In this document: piece by piece, positions 60,299 through 64,000 of the stretch
Layout of the letters: every line of letters begins with the position of its first letter
How positions within the stretch are numbered: position 1 is the stretch's first letter
Origin: Plotosus lineatus
Taxonomy: Eukaryota; Chordata; Actinopteri; Siluriformes; Plotosidae
Assembly: GCA_024760905.1 (NCBI GenBank)
Contig: CM045737.1
Span: 10,064,726 to 10,128,725, forward strand
Direction: 5' to 3'
Length of the DNA stretch: 64,000 bases
Made by a program: the position numbers and the translations under genes
The notes under the pieces: model-generated
What the model was told of the DNA's origin: nothing
What the model saw: only the letters and a program-made list of their open reading frames with translations
Databases searched by the model: none

Positions 60299-60976
60299 GT
60301 GGTACCTCACCTTATGATAGTCCCAGCAAACGAAAAATCCAGGTTACGAAAAACATTTTCCAAAATTTTTTGTCTCTGTATACGGAAGAAGTTCTCCTTA
60401 CGAAACGCGCCATTCAAACATTCAAACGCGTCATTCAAACATTCAACCAATGCACGAGCTGCTTTCCCATTGACTATCTTCCAACATCCCGCCCCACTGG
60501 CCTCCCATTGGCTTGGAGGGATGACCCGGCTCCCTCCCATTGGCTATTATGGAGCTGCATCTCCCATAATGCTTTTCGTGTATAGGACAGAGTTATTGTT
60601 TTTTGACTCGGGCTTTTAACCTTCCATAAACATTTGTAAGATTATAACTCTGCTAAGAAGACATGGTCAACACACGCACGCACACACACACGTGAGATTT
60701 CCGGTGCGAGTGAAAAGAAGAAGCGGGCTCGTGGCATGCGGTTGAGTAATATCGAAAAGGAATATGGCCAAACCCGTCTACCATCGGTACGATGTTGAAG
60801 CAGAAGGAGGTCTTAAAAGATATACTTTTATCATTTTTAAAGGGTTTAGGGGGTAGTATTGGGGGCCTTGGAACAAATCACACGTTTTACAAGTAAAATG
60901 CGGTTCAATTTATGAAAAATCCAGGTTACGAAAAAGGCTCTGGAATGGATTAATTTCGGAAGGTGAAGTACCACTG
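60297..60976. mobile_element. T1 element, single minisatellite unit
   Basis: CAGTGGTACCTCACCTTATG and GGTGAAGTACCACTG; the interior contains one ACATCCCGCCCCACTGGCCT unit. Confidence 0.87.
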
Positions 60977-61109
60977 TATATAACTGATGACAGTCATGGA
61001 TCTGTAAACCAATTTTGCTCATCTAGATTGAGCAATATTTGCCCACTTTTCTTTACACAACTTTTAAAATTTATTAAATCGGCTTTGGTTGGCGGACTGA
61101 TAAATAGAA

Positions 61110-61110
<1 letters not shown>

Positions 61111-61162
<52 letters not shown>
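61111..61162. repeat. (GT)n microsatellite
   Basis: GT about 26 times followed by TTCGTG repeats. Confidence 0.95.
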
Positions 61163-61165
<3 letters not shown>

Positions 61166-61297
61166 CGTGTTCGTGTTCGTGTTCATTTCAGGCTGCTAAG
61201 CAATAAGATATCAGTTTTTTGAAGACGGGGGGGATTTATTTCAATCACCACCTGTCACTTTTTACACTTTGTTCCTTTAGTTTTAATTGGTCTAAGA

Positions 61298-61627
61298 CAG
61301 GGATCACCAACGTGGTGCCCGTGGGCACCAGGTAGCCCGCAAGGACACTATAAGTTGCCCGCGGACCTGTTCACTGCTAGTTTTAGGACAGGCCCACAGC
61401 TCCATAGCGCCACTCTCCATTGAGCTGCATCTAATTTTTTTGAATATATTTTAAATCAAATCAATATCTTCACATAGATAAATATCATTAATTATTAATG
61501 ATAACATATAATTAAAGGTAAATTGAGCAAATTTGTAATTTCAGAGGTGTGTTTTGACCTGGTAGCCCTTCGCATTAATTGGTACCCAAGAAGTAGCTCT
61601 CGGTTTCAAAAAGGTCGGTGACCCCTG
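61298..61627. mobile_element. Short hAT element with perfect 8-bp TSD
   Basis: CAGGGATCACCAACG and GGTCGGTGACCCCTG are the ends, flanked by GTCTAAGA at 61290-61297 and 61628-61635. There is no transposase. Confidence 0.92.
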
Positions 61628-61639
61628 GTCTAAGAGTTG

Positions 61640-62290
61640 CTGAGATCTAAAAAATGTATATAAAAGTTGTCTTTTTAAGAATCTGTGGTTTCTTCCATCC
61701 AAAGTTCATCCTACACCAGTGCTCACTTAATGACTCAAACTTTTCCCAAGAAGATCTGTTTGAAAAAGATGAATCAGGATGATGGAAGATAAAATAAGCA
61801 GGCTGCAGATAGTAGAAGAGAAAAGAAATGCAGAAGGATGAAGGAAATAACGTAAATTCAGTAGTAAATTAAGTGAGAAAGAGAAGCCTGAAAGCGCAAT
61901 GGATATTGCTGTTGGCCGACATGCTAAACTATACCCAGCACAGGTTTTTGAAACCAGTCGGGCTCAGACATCACTATTGGTGGTGCTTTTTTTTGTTTGT
62001 TTGTTTGGTTTTTAACACATTTTTCTCACTATGGCATTCTGGGATCTTGTGATAACAGCTGCTGTTTACTCGCAATCTGGAGAAACTTGAACATTGACTC
62101 TTTCCTTAGTAATAAATAAAAAAAAAACTAAAAAAAAAACTTTGCAGAATAAAATAAGCTGGAGAACTCACTTTCATGTTGTTTATTTTTAATTTCTGGA
62201 ATTTTATTAGGGTGTTTTGTTGTTACTGCTGTTGTTGAATTTGTTTGTTGATTTAAAAAAAAAAAAAATAGAACTTCACAGATATCGACT
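61640..62290. other. Unique intron sequence
   Basis: A-rich; nothing recognised. Confidence 0.45.
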
Positions 62291-62297
62291 AGCAATA

Positions 62298-62792
62298 CAG
62301 TGGTACCTCTCCTTACGATAGTCCCAAAAAACGGAAAATACAGTTTACGAAAAACATTTTCCTAAATTTTTTTGTTCCTAAAGTTCTCCTTATGAAACGC
62401 ACCAAACACGCCATTCAAACAATGCTCTCCCATTGGCTGTCTCCCAACATCCAGCCCTGCTGGCCTCCCATTGGCTTGGAGGGATGATGCAGCTCCCTTG
62501 AGCAGCAGCTTGTTTCATGAGTTTTTCGAGTGTGTTCATTGCAACTTTATTTTTTTGGCTCAGGCTTTTAACTTTGCATAAACATTTGTAAGATTATAAC
62601 TCTGCTAAGAAGACATGGTCAACATGAAGTAAGTACCTTAAAAGGTATGCTTTTATCATTTTCACAGGGTAGTATTGGGGGCCTTGAAACGAATCACGCG
62701 TTTTACATACGAAATGCGGTTCTACTTACAAAACATCCAGGGAACGAAAAAGGCTCTGGAACGGATCAATTTTGTAAGGTGAGGTACCACTG
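62298..62792. mobile_element. T1 element, short
   Basis: CAGTGGTACCTCTCCTTACG and TAAGGTGAGGTACCACTG with TA flanks; one partial minisatellite unit. Confidence 0.9.
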
Positions 62793-62859
62793 TATTTGAC
62801 TTCATTAGCTAATGGTAGCTTTAGGACTGTTAGTATTTTATATGCTAATGGTGCATATA

Positions 62860-63760
62860 TTCACAGGTACTTCACCAAAATGGCCATATTTTTTTGGACC
62901 ATGAGGTGCACTTAAAAGCCTTTAATCTTTAAAAAAAAACAAACAAACAAACAAACAAAAAACCCAGACAGTGCGCTTTATAATCCGGTGAGCCTTATGT
63001 GTGGATGCAGCCTCGACTCCATCTCACTGACACCAGCAAAACCCAAGTGAAGCAAAGTCATTCAGAGCTTACCGTCATTTCGGTGGATTAACCAAAGAAC
63101 TCCAACAGCTAGACATTAGTGTCCAGGTCGTAAGTTAGAGGGATCCAGGCTTTATGTATATATACCGGGATAATGCACTGCTACAGGTGTGTCCTCCTGA
63201 GACCTCGGATTAACCTTCTTGAATTTCAAGTTACACTGATACAGCGCTTAAAGAGTAATTACGTCCATTCTGTAATGAGCACAATACTAATGCGCTGCAT
63301 CTTTAAGGGGGCGTGGCTGAGAGAAGGCCATGACCCAGGAAGACTTCTAATCTCTGTCTTTATTGATCTGACTCCATGTGCGAAGGCATAATAGATAATT
63401 AAATATTATAATATAATAAAAAATAAAAGAGGGATCCGGGCTTTATGTCTGACTCACACAATTGTTAAACGCCGACACTGAAGATGAAGAATTTGATGGA
63501 TTGTGGACGAGAAATTAACTGAAAAAGTGAGTTTATTGTTTTATATTATTATAACTGAACAATGTTGAATTATTGTGAGGTGTATTATTTTATATTTTAT
63601 GTCTTACAGATGAGCGATGTTCAGAGTTATTGGGAGAGTTGAATCGAGTTTGACTTATCTGACTTTTCTTTCGCTTAATGCGCCTTATAATCCGATGCGC
63701 CTTCTGTGTGGCCCACGGTGGTTCGTTGCTGTTGCGCCTTATGAACTGGTGAGGCTTATG
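62860..63760. repeat. Possible degraded DNA transposon
   Basis: GCGCTTTATAATCCGGTGAG (62973) and GCGCCTTATAATCCGATGCG (63679) are direct near-copies of a motif common at ends of a vertebrate DNA element. Boundaries are unclear. Confidence 0.35.
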
Positions 63761-64000
63761 GACCAGAGAGTGCGGTGTGCAGATATACTGTCTCCTGTCT
63801 GGAGCTCTCAAAAGAGCCGTAATTGCAGCCTTTTTCTTTTCATGTGGAATTTCACTCCCAAGGCAAAGGCTTTCCTGGAGTTTTGTAATCGTTCAGTTAC
63901 TTCGGCAACGAACTTCGATCTCCCCAGTTAACAGCTGCAGCCGTCTAAGACCTTTGCCAATTGGGTGTGATTTAAGTTGTTCTCCAGTCATAGGTCATGG

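Overview
This is a single-copy stretch of a vertebrate genome, almost certainly a teleost fish. The evidence is spliced exons with GT-AG or GC-AG junctions, fish-type tRNA-derived SINEs, an RTE-clade LINE, hAT and Tigger/pogo-like DNA transposons, and very heavy AC/AG/AT dinucleotide arrays. No prokaryotic gene, rRNA or CRISPR array is present.

Two protein genes can be read. (1) RALGPS2, + strand, partial: four exons (3282-3365, 8323-8412, 11917-12009, 29436-29562) encode 131 consecutive codons of the CDC25-type RasGEF domain. Earlier and later exons lie outside the window, so 1-3281 and 29563-64000 are intron of this gene. (2) ANGPTL1, - strand, complete coding region of 480 codons in four exons (57367-56578, 45635-45442, 44652-44382, 44226-44039), lying inside the last visible RALGPS2 intron and antisense to it. 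It has a signal peptide, a coiled coil and a fibrinogen-like domain. ANGPTL1 nested in RALGPS2, parallel to ANGPTL2 nested in RALGPS1, is the arrangement known in mammals, so it appears to be an old conserved nesting. One ANGPTL1 intron uses a GC donor.

The rest is intron filled by repeats. Working family names used below: T1 = TA-flanked element with ends CAGTGGTACCTC, often carrying a 70-bp CCAAT minisatellite; T2 = TA-flanked, ends CAGGGATCCCTC, the commonest element here; T3 = ends CAGTCGGCCCCC; T4 = ends CAGTAGGCCCTTGACT. Several of these carry the start of a Tigger/pogo transposase. Five hAT elements have 8-bp target duplications, three of them perfect. SINE-A is a tRNA-derived SINE whose 3' tail matches the RTE LINE. 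SINE-B is the very common teleost repeat read here on the - strand. SINE-C and SINE-D are other tRNA-derived SINEs.

Layout: 1-3.3 kb, intron with a hAT and a T1; 3.3-12 kb, RALGPS2 exons 1-3 (window numbering) with SINE-A plus hAT, SINE-B fragments and two T4 elements; 12-29.4 kb, a large intron with a LINE fragment, a mosaic of T1-T4 and nested Tigger copies; 29.4 kb, RALGPS2 exon 4; 30-33 kb, T2, SINE and hAT; 33.5-39.8 kb, several kb of GT/GA/CA/CT simple sequence; 42.3-46 kb, the 3' half of ANGPTL1 with a T1 inserted just beyond the stop codon; 47.5-51.9 kb, an almost complete but frameshifted RTE LINE followed by a tandem duplication; 53.5-56.2 kb, T2-type elements; 56.6-57.5 kb, first coding exon of ANGPTL1; 57.5-64 kb, further intron with T1, SINE-A, hAT and a Tigger relic.
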